Source: Thioalkalivibrio sulfidiphilus HL-EbGr7 (GTDB lineage: Bacteria > Pseudomonadota > Gammaproteobacteria > Ectothiorhodospirales > Ectothiorhodospiraceae). Taken from it: a stretch of 64,000 nt of DNA. This document shows positions 47,377 to 54,912 of the stretch, one piece after another. The translations under genes and the position numbers were made by a program. The stretch covers positions 3,234,501-3,298,500 of the forward strand of contig NC_011901.1 in the NCBI RefSeq assembly GCF_000021985.1, written 5' to 3'. The stretch's first letter is position 1. Each line of letters starts with the position of its first letter. The notes beneath the pieces are model-generated. The model saw only the letters and a list, made by a program, of their open reading frames with translations. It was not told where the DNA came from and ran no database searches.

Positions 47377-49278
47377 TCAGCGGGTCGGGCTGGGGTAACG
47401 AAAGCGCAGGAACTTCTGAGCATTGCTCAGCACCTGGAAGGCCTCCTTCAGATTGTGCCGCTCCAGGGGAGATACCCGCTCAGGATCGATGGCGTTGTCG
47501 GCAGGCTGGTCGTGCTTGACCTCATAGGCCTGGTGTCGCAGACGCATGATGGACATGAACTCCAGGGCATAGCGCAGCTTGTCCGTTTGTCCCGCGGGCA
47601 ACAGGCCGGCCTGATCGATATCATCCAGTCGTTCGAAGGCATTCTGCCTGCGTGAGCCGGCGGCCAGGGCATGGACCCGGATCACATCGTTCATGGGCGC
47701 CACACCGCGACGTTTGATGTTGATGGTGTTGTTCTGTTTGCCGTCCTGCTCCAGCACGAAGGTACGGAACAGGCCCAGTGGCGGCGTGCGGCTCAAGGCG
47801 TTGCGCGCCAGGGCGGCAAGGAACTTCGGGCTCTGCCGGGCCCGGGTCGAGATCAGCTCCTGCAGGACCTCCACGAAGCGCTCCTCGCCGTACACGGCAT
47901 CCAGATCAAAGAAGATGGAGCTGTGCAGCAACCGCTGCGGATCGGGTTGCGCGATCCATTCCTCGAAGTAGCGCTTCCACTGCGACAGGGGCTGACGCCA
48001 GGGGTCATTTGTAGCCATGATGCCGCCCTTGCAATAGGGGTAAGCGCAGGCATCCAGCCCGTCGCTGACCCTTTGCGCCAGGGCCTTGAAGTAACCGTCA
48101 TGGCGCTTCGGGTCGAAGTCGTCATGCAGCACCAGGGCATTGTCCTGGTCCGTGGTGACCGACTGGTCATTGCGTGCCAGAGAGCCGTGCACCATGAAAC
48201 AGTAGGGCACCGGTGGCGGACCCAGCTCTTCCTCGGCCAACTCCACCAGGCGGCGCATCAGGCTGCGCCCGATGGTGGACATGGCGTTGCCGATCATCTG
48301 TGATGTGGCGCCCTCGTCCACCAGGCGCACGAACGCAGCGCGGATATCCGGCACCAGGCGCGCCAGCCCCTTCACCGAGGTCCGATTGAAAATATTGCTG
48401 ACCAGGTAGGCGCTGCTGTTGGTCTCGTAACGCACGATGTCCGCCAGGTGCACCACGCCCACGGGGCGCCGCCGGTGCAATACGGGCAGTCGCTGGATGT
48501 TGTTGCGCAACATGGCGAGCATGGCCTCGTAGACCGACTCGTCGGATTGGATGGTGATCAGCTGCCCGTGGCTGATGGCGCTGAGCGGCGTATCCGGCGG
48601 CGCACCCCGGGCGACGATGCGTTCCCTCAGATCCTTGTCGGTCACCATGCCGGCCAACTGCCAGTGACGTCCTTCCGCATCGGCGAACACCCGTTCTGAA
48701 TCATCACTAATCGCGGGTGCGATGAGCAGCACGGACGAAACATCCTGCTCTGTCATCAGACGTGCCGCCTCCTGGACGGTGGCGGACTCATGGATCATCA
48801 CCGGCAGGCGTGAGATCAGACGGCGCACCCGTGTCACCATCAGGTCATTGCTGCGTGCCGTCTGCTCCACGGTGCTCTGCAGCCGAGACCCGGAAAGCTC
48901 TACGAAATCGGCAAATTGATCGTCCTCGTTGCAGAGGCGATCGAACACCGCCTCCGGGATCAGGTAGAGCAAGGTATCTTCGATGGCCTTGACCGGGAAG
49001 CGCACCCGCCGGTTACGCAGCAGACCGAACTGGCCGAAGATGTCCCCCTCGCCGAGACGGTTGTACAGTTCGCCGCTGTGCCGGTAGACCTCCACCGCGC
49101 CACTGCGGATGTAGGGCAAGGCATGGATGGCATCGCCATGGGCGAAGATGCTCGACCCCGCCTTGTGATAGGCGATCTCCACCGAGGCGGCCACTTCGTC
49201 CAGCAGCTCATCACTCAGGGTGTCGAAAGGCGGAAACCGCCCCATGTGTTCACGTATTTCCCTGACTTCTGCTTCCAT
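47377..49278 (-). CDS. cNMP-binding/CBS/DUF294 nucleotidyltransferase protein
   Basis: Signal-transduction protein of 633 aa: cyclic-nucleotide-binding domain (~15-135, GEGDIFGQFGLL), two CBS domains (~165-290), DUF294 putative nucleotidyltransferase domain (~320-450, with MVHGSLARNDQSVTTDQDNALV, the GS-x9-DxD-type site) and a C-terminal DUF294_C helical domain. Likely senses an adenosine nucleotide or cNMP and modifies a partner (GlnD-like logic, inference). ATG at 49278 preferred over the TTG at 49284. Probably co-transcribed with the exonuclease. Confidence 0.88.
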   Translation of the reverse strand: MEAEVREIREHMGRFPPFDTLSDELLDEVAASVEIAYHKAGSSIFAHGDAIHALPYIRSGAVEVYRHSGELYNRLGEGDIFGQFGLLRNRRVRFPVKAIEDTLLYLIPEAVFDRLCNEDDQFADFVELSGSRLQSTVEQTARSNDLMVTRVRRLISRLPVMIHESATVQEAARLMTEQDVSSVLLIAPAISDDSERVFADAEGRHWQLAGMVTDKDLRERIVARGAPPDTPLSAISHGQLITIQSDESVYEAMLAMLRNNIQRLPVLHRRRPVGVVHLADIVRYETNSSAYLVSNIFNRTSVKGLARLVPDIRAAFVRLVDEGATSQMIGNAMSTIGRSLMRRLVELAEEELGPPPVPYCFMVHGSLARNDQSVTTDQDNALVLHDDFDPKRHDGYFKALAQRVSDGLDACAYPYCKGGIMATNDPWRQPLSQWKRYFEEWIAQPDPQRLLHSSIFFDLDAVYGEERFVEVLQELISTRARQSPKFLAALARNALSRTPPLGLFRTFVLEQDGKQNNTINIKRRGVAPMNDVIRVHALAAGSRRQNAFERLDDIDQAGLLPAGQTDKLRYALEFMSIMRLRHQAYEVKHDQPADNAIDPERVSPLERHNLKEAFQVLSNAQKFLRFRYPSPTR

Positions 49279-49340
49279 GGTCAATGCGCTTTTCGGTTGA
49301 GAATGGATACCTGCCGAGACAGAGGTCGAAGGTAAAACAA

Positions 49341-49370
49341 CAAGGGGGCTGCTTACCAGCAGCCCCCTTG
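49341..49370 (-). terminator. strong hairpin terminator
   Basis: 13-bp perfect stem CAAGGGGGCTGCT / AGCAGCCCCCTTG with a TACC loop, followed on the minus strand by TTGTTTT. Ends the operon read from 51588. Confidence 0.85.
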
Positions 49371-49404
49371 TGTCGAACCCGATCCCGTCAGCACGGGCCC
49401 GCTA

Positions 49405-49776
49405 TCACCACAACAGGGTCTCCGGATTCTCCATCGGTTTGTTGTCCAGGGCGCGCAGCACGCCCTTGATGCAGCGGACCAGGGTCCAGACGAACCACCA
49501 CAGCAGGATCAGGTAGCCGATGATCAGCATGGCGGTGAGCACGCCCACGATCATGTAGATCAGGCCGATCCAGAAGGTGCGGATCTGGTACTGGTAGTGG
49601 CTCTGTGCGGCGGCATCCGCCTCGCCGCGCTTCATGTGCGCCATGATCACGCCCACCAGGGCGGTCAGGCCGATGAAGAAGCCCACGAAATAGAGCACGT
49701 AGATGATCATCACCGGGCCGCTCTTGAGCTGCTCGGCCGGCGCTTCCTGCATGGGTGATTCCTGTACCTGGGACAT
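49405..49776 (-). CDS. DUF4870-like small membrane protein
   Basis: 123 aa with three hydrophobic segments (VMIIYVLYFVGFFIGLTALVGVIMAHM, TFWIGLIYMIVGVLTAMLIIGYLI, LLWWFVWTLVRCIKGVLRAL) and an arrangement typical of DUF4870/Tic20-like proteins, whose function is unknown. Last gene of the probable NO-responsive minus-strand operon; an ATTCAA hairpin separates it from the thioredoxin-fusion gene. Confidence 0.75.
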   Translation of the reverse strand: MSQVQESPMQEAPAEQLKSGPVMIIYVLYFVGFFIGLTALVGVIMAHMKRGEADAAAQSHYQYQIRTFWIGLIYMIVGVLTAMLIIGYLILLWWFVWTLVRCIKGVLRALDNKPMENPETLLW

Positions 49777-49842
49777 GGGGGTTTCCTTGTTGTGTCGTTG
49801 TTGTGTCTCGCCCTTCGGGGCCAGCCCAGTGTGGGCAGGAAG

Positions 49843-49915
49843 AATTCAAAATTCAACGTTCAAAATTCAAAGGAAGTGCTTGTGCCTTTGAATTTTGAAT
49901 CTTGAACGTTGAATT
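49843..49915. repeat. ATTCAA-type inverted repeat
   Basis: 31-bp arms at 49843-49873 and 49885-49915, 27 of 31 complementary, 11-nt loop. The right arm overlaps the stop codon of the thioredoxin-fusion gene by 2 bp. Same family as 17718-17792. Confidence 0.85.
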
Positions 49916-50570
49916 ATCTCAACACCGGTATCACCCGCACCGTGAACAATCCGAAAGCCAGGGTCGCCGCCAGCGCCCCCGCAATGGCCAGCATCGCGAT
50001 CCCCGCGTACCAGCCCAGCACCAGCCCGATCACCCCGACGTGCACCAGCCCCTGGGGCAGCCAGGCCAACAGCCAGCCGCCCCGGATGGGCTTGCCGGTG
50101 AAACGGGGCAGCATGTGTTCGCCCAGACCCATGATCAGCAGCACCAGGAAACCCAGGTTGAAGGCGTGCAGCATCACCGGCCGGGTGCCCACGTCGGGCA
50201 ACAGGCCGCCCAGGGGCAGGGACGCACCCGCCACCAGCAGCCAGCCCAGCGCCCCCAGGATTGCCGCCCGGCTGCTGGGCGAGAGCCCCAGGCCCACGTG
50301 CTGCACCCGCACGTTCAACCGGGCAGGCGCACTGGCCACCAGGGCGGTGGCGGCCGACAGGTCCAGCAGACCGATATGGCGCAGCTCGCCGTCCACCACC
50401 ACGGCGGGGATGGAACGGATGCGCAGCCGCGTCGCCAGTTCGCGGCCCTCCGGCTGGCCCATGTCCACCACGGCGAAGTCGATCTGCTTCTGCTCCGCCA
50501 CCTGGCGCCAGACGCGCTCCGCGTCGTGGCACGAGGCACACCATTCAGAGACCAGCAGTTCGACTTTCAT
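49914..50570 (-). CDS. thioredoxin-like domain fused to mini COX1/NnrS-like membrane domain
   Basis: 218-aa fusion. Residues 1-~80: thioredoxin/glutaredoxin-like domain with CASC (EWCASCHDAE) and cis-Pro in IRSIPAVVVDG. Residues ~95-218: four to five helices. The segment HAFNLGFLVLLIMGLGEHML followed by PRFTGKP parallels the paralogous mini-protein encoded at 51190-51588 (HLMLLGFITMMIYGVGLHVL, PRFSGRP), so both carry the same histidine-bearing helix motif, as in heme-binding COX1/NnrS-like proteins. ATG at 50570 has AAGGAG at ideal spacing; the longer frame adds nine unconserved residues. Suggests a membrane redox protein; function unknown. Confidence 0.72.
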   Translation of the reverse strand: MKVELLVSEWCASCHDAERVWRQVAEQKQIDFAVVDMGQPEGRELATRLRIRSIPAVVVDGELRHIGLLDLSAATALVASAPARLNVRVQHVGLGLSPSSRAAILGALGWLLVAGASLPLGGLLPDVGTRPVMLHAFNLGFLVLLIMGLGEHMLPRFTGKPIRGGWLLAWLPQGLVHVGVIGLVLGWYAGIAMLAIAGALAATLAFGLFTVRVIPVLR

Positions 50571-50599
50571 GGGTTTCTCCTTGGTGGGCTCTGGCATGA

Positions 50600-50730
50600 A
50601 TTCAAAGTCAAAAGCCGGAACGCAAAGGGCGCAAAGGGAGCGCCAAGGGCGCGAAGAAATTCATGGTGAATACAAAACCTTTGCGACCTTCGCGCAGACC
50701 TTCACGCCCTTCGCGGTTCGCTTTACAGCG
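50600..50730. repeat. GCAAAGGGCGCAAAGG-type imperfect inverted repeat
   Basis: Left arm 50611-50656 (repeated GCAAAGGG / GCGCCAAGG units) faces right arm 50688-50724 (CTTCGCG / CCCTTCGCGG units). Lies inside the minus-strand operon. Single-arm relatives occur at 54355-54405 and 59876-59910. Confidence 0.65.
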
Positions 50731-50735
50731 CCTGA

Positions 50736-51188
50736 TCAATCGGCGCAACGCATGCACTGGATGTCGTAGCGGTCCACCCAGCGCTTGAGGGCCTCGATGG
50801 CCTCGGGGCCCGTGTGCAGGCGCTCCAGGGCCTTGTCCGGATCGTCCGGGCGCATCACCACCACCCAGGCATCGGTGTAGGGTGCCACGTTGACCAGGCC
50901 GGGGTCCTGCTCCACGGCCGGGTTGATGCGCACGATGGTCCCGTCGAAGGGGGTGGGGATGCCACCGGCCCACTTGCCCGACTCCAGCCGCGCCACCGGC
51001 TTGCCGGCCGCCCGGTGGGTGCCCGGGGCGCGAAAGCGGAAGTACTGCACCCGGCCCGCCATGGTCTGGGCCGGGTCGGTGATGCCCAGGGTGAAGGTGC
51101 CGTCCCCCTCCGGGCGCACCCAGACATAGTCCAGGTCGTAGAAGAGGTCGTCGGGCAGCTCGCAGCCGCGATACTCGGTATGCGCCAT
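50736..51188 (-). CDS. GcvH/LbpA-like lipoyl-carrier protein
   Basis: 150-aa protein of the glycine-cleavage H / lipoate-binding family. Lipoyl attachment Lys72 in ARLESGKWAGGIPTP and TPFDGTIVRINPAVEQDPGLVNVAPYTDAW match the H-protein fold. No gcvT or gcvP gene is near, and it is longer than ordinary GcvH. The ESGKW-G context recalls lipoate-binding proteins of sulfur oxidisers (LbpA), but no Hdr-like genes are in the window. A C-terminal CMRC adds a possible redox or metal site. Starts 1 nt from the stop of the mini-COX1 gene, so co-translated with it. Confidence 0.75.
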   Translation of the reverse strand: MAHTEYRGCELPDDLFYDLDYVWVRPEGDGTFTLGITDPAQTMAGRVQYFRFRAPGTHRAAGKPVARLESGKWAGGIPTPFDGTIVRINPAVEQDPGLVNVAPYTDAWVVVMRPDDPDKALERLHTGPEAIEALKRWVDRYDIQCMRCAD

Positions 51189-51189
51189 G

Positions 51190-51588
51190 TCAGGCCCCCT
51201 TCGGTCCGTAGTGCCGCACGGTGAGTGCGATGTTCAGGGCGAACAGACCCATGGCGGACCAGGCCAGCAGGCCGCCCACGCTCACCGTCGGGTGATGCCA
51301 CAACAGCCAGCCGGCCACCATGATCCACAACCCCAGGTTGGCCACGTAGAGCTGCACGTTGGCCAGGCGCTCCGAGTAGAGCGGCCGCCCGGAGAAGCGC
51401 GGCAGCACGTGCAGCCCCACCCCGTAGATCATCATGGTGATGAAGCCCAATAGCATCAGGTGCCCGTGGATGCGCGGCACGTTGCCCGGGATCAGGCCGG
51501 GATGGGCCAGCCACAGCAGGCCCACCAGCCCGCCCAGCAGGCTGTAGATCAGGGCAGCGAGGATGAACAGACGATTGCGGGGGTGCAT
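51190..51588 (-). CDS. mini COX1/NnrS-like four-helix membrane protein
   Basis: 132 aa, four hydrophobic helices. Contains His residues in helix 2 (RIHGHLMLLGF) and helix 2/3 (GVGLHVLPRFSGRPLYS), a pattern found in short COX1-like or NnrS-like proteins often annotated as truncated cbb3-oxidase subunit I. It is far too short for a real oxidase subunit, lacks the Cu-B ligands, and starts normally, so it is a dedicated small family rather than a fragment. First gene of the operon facing the NsrR/FNR boxes; NO-stress function is inferred. Confidence 0.72.
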   Translation of the reverse strand: MHPRNRLFILAALIYSLLGGLVGLLWLAHPGLIPGNVPRIHGHLMLLGFITMMIYGVGLHVLPRFSGRPLYSERLANVQLYVANLGLWIMVAGWLLWHHPTVSVGGLLAWSAMGLFALNIALTVRHYGPKGA

Positions 51589-51626
51589 GGCCGACTCCGG
51601 TGTTGCCTACCACCAGAGTACATAAG

Positions 51627-51643
51627 ATGTATATTAAATACAT
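51627..51643. promoter_or_regulatory. NsrR-type operator
   Basis: ATGTAT-ATTAA-ATACAT fits the NsrR consensus half sites ATGYAT-N5-ATRCAT exactly. Lies 39 bp from the mini-COX1 start and 48 bp from the hemerythrin start. Confidence 0.75.
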
Positions 51644-51656
51644 TGATGATAATCAA
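51643..51656. promoter_or_regulatory. FNR/ANR/DNR box
   Basis: TTGAT-GATA-ATCAA is a perfect FNR-family site, sharing one base with the NsrR box. Together they form a divergent control region. Confidence 0.75.
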
Positions 51657-51690
51657 AGACAATCAGATCAATCCGTACCACACTTCAACG

Positions 51691-52233
51691 ATGAAATCGT
51701 TTTTCAAACCGCCCGCCCCGGGCTTCGACGATCCGCTCGGCATGCTGCACGCCTGCCACGAGCGCATCCTAGAACGCCTGGAGACCCTCGAACGCCTGCC
51801 GGAGCACCTGAGCCGGCGTGGCGCGGACCCGGATGCCCGTCACGCGGCGGAACGCATCCTGAACTACTTCGACCGGGCCGCGCCCCATCACCATGCCGAC
51901 GAGGATACCGACCTGTTCCCCCTGCTGCTCGGCTGCCGGGACCGGGCTGAATGGGACACCCGCCTGCCCCTGTGGCTGGAACAGCTCAGCGCCGAGCACC
52001 CGGGGCTCGAGCGGGGCTGGGCGACACTGCGCCCCCGGCTCGAGGCGGTCATCAGAGGCGACAACGACGCCATGCCCCGCGCCGTCGAGTGGATCGCCAG
52101 CACCCGCCGCCATCTGGACCTGGAGGAAGAACACGTCCTGCCCCTGGCCCGGCGGCTGCTGAACGCGGATGAACTCCGCAGCCTGGGTCGTGCCATGGCA
52201 TCGCGTCGCGACGTGGCGCTGAGCCATGGCTGA
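51691..52233 (+). CDS. hemerythrin HHE-domain protein
   Basis: 180-aa four-helix-bundle protein with iron-binding HHE pattern: LHACHERILERLE, DRAAPHHHADEDTDLFPLLL and STRRHLDLEEEHVLPLARRLL. Such proteins bind O2 or NO, or act in Fe-S repair (YtfE/RIC-like, though the YtfE N-terminal domain is absent). The ATG at 51691 lies just downstream of NsrR and FNR boxes; no strong ribosome-binding site. The next hemerythrin gene overlaps its end by 8 bp. Confidence 0.85.
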   Translation: MKSFFKPPAPGFDDPLGMLHACHERILERLETLERLPEHLSRRGADPDARHAAERILNYFDRAAPHHHADEDTDLFPLLLGCRDRAEWDTRLPLWLEQLSAEHPGLERGWATLRPRLEAVIRGDNDAMPRAVEWIASTRRHLDLEEEHVLPLARRLLNADELRSLGRAMASRRDVALSHG

Positions 52234-52945
52234 TTTCAGCCTGGACCTGCGCGGCCTGGGCAGCCATGCCCACACCCGCGCCTATTACACCCTCAAGGAA
52301 CTGCGTCCCGGCCAGTTGTTCGAGGTGCTGCTCGACCAGGCGCCGGAGATGCTCATGGAGGCGTTGAGCCTGCAACTGCGCCACGGCATCCACTGGCAGA
52401 CCGATGCCGCCGGCCCGCCCCTGTGGCGGCTCAGCGTGCGCCGCCGGGAAGACGTGGAGCCCGTGGACCTGGTGGACCTGCTCACCCGCGACCACCTGCG
52501 CATCGACCGCCTGTTCGCCAGCGCCCTGCACAAGGTCAACGCCGAGGACCTGGCCGGTGCCGAGCCGGATTTTCGCACCTACGTCACCGGACTGCGCCGG
52601 CACATCCAGGTGGAGAACGAACTGATCGTGCCGCTGCTCGACCTGCCCCGGCACCCGTCTGGCCAGGACCCCACCTCGGTGATGCTGCGCGAACACGAGG
52701 AGATCCTGGAACAGACGGCCCTGCTGGAAAGCCAGTTCGACGAGGGCGTGGACGCCGGCTGGGAAGTGGCGCCCTACTTCGCGCTAATCTCCGGCGCCCT
52801 GGCCAAGCACGAAGGCCGCGAGGAAACGAACCTGTTTCCCCACTGGTCACGTGCGCTGCGCTCACTGCCCGACGGTGGGACGGAACTGCTGGCTAGGGCG
52901 AAGGCGATCCTGGCCGGGGAAAGCCGCGACGCAAAGGCGCGATGA
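52226..52945 (+). CDS. DUF2249-hemerythrin fusion protein
   Basis: 239 aa. Residues ~1-75: DUF2249, a TusA-like fold (FSLDLRGLG...ELRPGQLFEVLLDQAPEMLMEALSLQLRH...WRLSVRR). Residues ~85-225: HHE hemerythrin domain (LLTRDHLRIDRLF, LRRHIQVENELIVPLL, MLREHEEIL, LAKHEGREETNLFPHW). DUF2249-hemerythrin proteins are recurrent in denitrifiers and NO-responsive regulons. Overlaps the upstream hemerythrin gene by 8 bp, so they form an operon. Confidence 0.85.
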   Translation: MADFSLDLRGLGSHAHTRAYYTLKELRPGQLFEVLLDQAPEMLMEALSLQLRHGIHWQTDAAGPPLWRLSVRRREDVEPVDLVDLLTRDHLRIDRLFASALHKVNAEDLAGAEPDFRTYVTGLRRHIQVENELIVPLLDLPRHPSGQDPTSVMLREHEEILEQTALLESQFDEGVDAGWEVAPYFALISGALAKHEGREETNLFPHWSRALRSLPDGGTELLARAKAILAGESRDAKAR

Positions 52946-52988
52946 CGCGAACGCACGTAACGTCATCAGGGAAACTCGCGAGATGGTG

Positions 52989-53075
52989 CGTAGGTTGGGG
53001 TGAGCGCAGCGAAGCCCAACGAACCGGTGATGGGCTTCTCCATGTTGGGCTTCGCTGCGCTCACCCCAACCTACG
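52989..53075. repeat. perfect 32-bp-arm inverted repeat (GTAGGTTGGGGTGAGCGC type)
   Basis: Arms 52989-53020 and 53044-53075 are perfect reverse complements over 32 bp, 23-nt loop. Lies between the hemerythrin operon and the convergent lipoprotein gene. Confidence 0.92.
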
Positions 53076-53114
53076 AATCACTTCACCTCAGCACGCCGTG
53101 CTGGCGCGACCCGC

Positions 53115-53246
53115 TCAGTCCCAGCGCCCCTGATCCCAGTACATCCGATCCCAGCTGGAACCGTTTGCGGGGTCCGGTCTGTCGCTGCCGCAGGCGAAGA
53201 GCAGCAGGACCAAGAAACTGCCGGCAATGACCTTATAGCGCATCAT
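53115..53246 (-). CDS. small lipoprotein with WDxMxWDxGxWD tail
   Basis: A 43-aa ORF: MMRYKVIAGSFLVLLLFACG with a lipobox (LFAC, Cys19) followed by a 24-residue mature part ending SSWDRMYWDQGRWD. TGAGGA lies 8 nt upstream of the ATG (53255-53260), an ideal ribosome-binding site. The Trp-Asp motif is the only conserved-looking feature. Starts 17 bp after the stop of the YadA-head-like gene, so the two are probably one operon. Function unknown. The alternative ATG at 53243 removes one residue. Confidence 0.7.
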   Translation of the reverse strand: MMRYKVIAGSFLVLLLFACGSDRPDPANGSSWDRMYWDQGRWD

Positions 53247-53263
53247 CACCGCGGTCCTCAGGT

Positions 53264-54151
53264 CTAGGGAGTGGGAGGTGAAATCCCGTCCCTGTTAACC
53301 ACCTCAACAAACGAACCGCCAAGGATGCTGCTGTAATCACCAGATGCGGTGTTTCTGCGTCCGCCACTCACACTGCTCCATTCCCCGGATCCAGTGTTCC
53401 TGAATCCACCGCTGACGCTGCTATTTCCACCAGACGCCATATTTGAGTCGCCGCCACTCACACTGCTCCATTGCCCGAATGCGGTGTTGTCGGATCCGCC
53501 GCTGACGCTGCTCCATTCCCCGGATGCGGTGTTCCTGGATCCGCCGCTGACGCTGCTCCGTTCCCCGGATGCGGTGTTCCTGGATCCGCCGCTGACACTG
53601 GCATAAGGGGCTGTGATCGTATTGTCGACTCCAACCACCAGACCCCCAAAGCTTGAATAGGCATTACCACTACCGCCCACGAAGTTGTGGGAGCCCGACT
53701 TGTCAGTTTCACCAACCATATGTGGCTCGTTGTAACCGACGATGATGTTGCCAAGCCCGTTGATGCTCTCCGTGATGCCTTCACCGTTGACGATCTGCAG
53801 GTTCACGCCCGAGAAACGGATGGTGGTGCCGTTCAATACATGGGGGTCCGGCATGACCTCCACGTACTCAGCCATGGCGAACACATTGCTGCCGCGCAGT
53901 GCCTGGATCTCCTCTTCCAGCTCGCCGATACGGGCAAGTTCATTTCGCAGTTCGTCTCGCAGATCGTTGATCTGGCTCAGCGCTATGTTGAGTGCGGCAC
54001 GCAGGGCCTCGAAATTCTCGTTCACCTCCGACGCCCGGGCAGGCGCGCCGGACTGGAATTGATAGGGAATGCTGACCTGCGCCACCAGCGGCACGGAGCC
54101 CAGGGCGAGCAGCAGGATACCCGGAAGCAGCTGAATTATTCTTCTTTTCAC
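53264..54151 (-). CDS. secreted coiled-coil protein with YadA-head-like repeats
   Basis: 295 aa from the GTG at 54151 (an ATG at 54202 would precede the signal peptide by 17 residues). Signal peptide VKRRIIQLLPGILLLALGSVPLVAQ; coiled coil ~40-85 (NENFEALRAALNIALSQINDLRDELR); middle domain; then six ~15-residue repeats of the form SSVSGGSRNTASGEW, like the beta-roll of trimeric autotransporter heads. It has no C-terminal outer-membrane anchor, ending GGSFVEVVNRDGISPPTP, so it is secreted or held by a partner. The 45-bp DNA repeats are nearly identical, hence prone to copy-number change. Confidence 0.75.
   Translation of the reverse strand: MKRRIIQLLPGILLLALGSVPLVAQVSIPYQFQSGAPARASEVNENFEALRAALNIALSQINDLRDELRNELARIGELEEEIQALRGSNVFAMAEYVEVMPDPHVLNGTTIRFSGVNLQIVNGEGITESINGLGNIIVGYNEPHMVGETDKSGSHNFVGGSGNAYSSFGGLVVGVDNTITAPYASVSGGSRNTASGERSSVSGGSRNTASGEWSSVSGGSDNTAFGQWSSVSGGDSNMASGGNSSVSGGFRNTGSGEWSSVSGGRRNTASGDYSSILGGSFVEVVNRDGISPPTP
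53349..53606 (-). repeat. 45-bp tandem repeats within the YadA-head-like gene
   Basis: Five to six near-identical 45-bp units with the core GGATCCGCCGCTGACGCTGC. Each encodes one 15-residue repeat, so unit gain or loss would keep the frame. Confidence 0.85.
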
Positions 54152-54353
54152 AGAGGCGGTCTCGTCACAGTGGAATGGGATATTTCCGACCGGAACATCC
54201 ATGTCACATACCGTGGTGTCCGCAGACCTCGGCAGCCATGGTGGTCACAGTGATTCAGCGGAATTTATATGACCGGCCAAGGCTTCAGGCAAGCAAAATC
54301 TCTGGCTCTCACACAGCCACGCCAATCCTAAAGGTTTCTGCTATATACAGCTT

Positions 54354-54767
54354 TTACCTTTGCGTCCCTTCGCGTCTTTGCGCCTTTGCGTCGCGGTTCC
54401 CTAACTCACCCCGACAACAACTCCGTTCCTCATGGCTGTACGCCGGCGAGCAGGCACACAGGATGTGCAGCGGGGTCTCGCCGGTGTTGCGGATGTTGTG
54501 GGGCGTGCCGGGCGGGATGCACACCGTGTCGCCCACGGTGACGGCAAAGGTTTGATCCCCCAGGCGCATCAGCCCCTCGCCCCGGGTGATGTGGTAGATC
54601 TCCTCGGTCCTCCCGTGCCGGTGCAGGCGGGTCTCCGCCCCAGGCGCCACGATGGCCTCGGCCAGGCTCTGGGCGCGGTTGCCGTGGTGATCCGGGTGCA
54701 TCAGCTCGCGGATCTCGGAGCCGTCCTTGGTGTCGTAGGCGGGGATATCGGCGTAACGGGTCTTCAT
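54354..54767 (-). CDS. cupin-domain protein
   Basis: Small single-domain cupin, 137 aa. Metal-binding motif 1 appears as RLHRHGRTEEIYHITRGEG and motif 2 as PPGTPHNIRNTG; likely binds a divalent metal. Activity unknown. Start set at the ATG at 54767 (MKTRYADIPAYDTKDG). The last ~13 residues (RDAKAQRREGTQR) are translated from an intergenic repeat arm at 54355-54405, so the original C-terminus was probably replaced. Confidence 0.8.
   Translation of the reverse strand: MKTRYADIPAYDTKDGSEIRELMHPDHHGNRAQSLAEAIVAPGAETRLHRHGRTEEIYHITRGEGLMRLGDQTFAVTVGDTVCIPPGTPHNIRNTGETPLHILCACSPAYSHEERSCCRGELGNRDAKAQRREGTQR
54355..54405. repeat. single arm of GCGTC/TTTGCG-type repeat, read as the cupin C-terminus
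   Basis: TTTGCGTCCCTTCGCGTC followed by TTTGCGCCTTTGCGTCGCGG. No complementary arm is visible nearby. Confidence 0.6.
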
Positions 54768-54912
54768 GGTTTCAGGGTCACCGGGGCGAGAGATCACAGG
54801 GTCGCTCAGATGCCCCACCCCGAGCAACCGGCCCCGCCTGATGATGGCTGCGCCATCGACGGGCGTTCGCTATACACTCCCCGAACAGGCCCCTGCCCTC
54901 CAAGGATCACCC

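Noticed and set aside
50736-51188. Ordinary glycine cleavage H protein gene (gcvH)
   Set aside because: No gcvT/gcvP nearby, unusual length and lipoyl context; kept as GcvH/LbpA-like without a symbol.
51190-51588. Truncated cbb3 oxidase subunit I pseudogene
   Set aside because: Normal start, complete four-helix unit, promoter boxes and a coupled downstream gene argue for an intact small protein.
53349-53606. CRISPR-like periodicity of 45 bp
   Set aside because: Repeats are contiguous, in frame and encode a protein repeat; no unique spacers.
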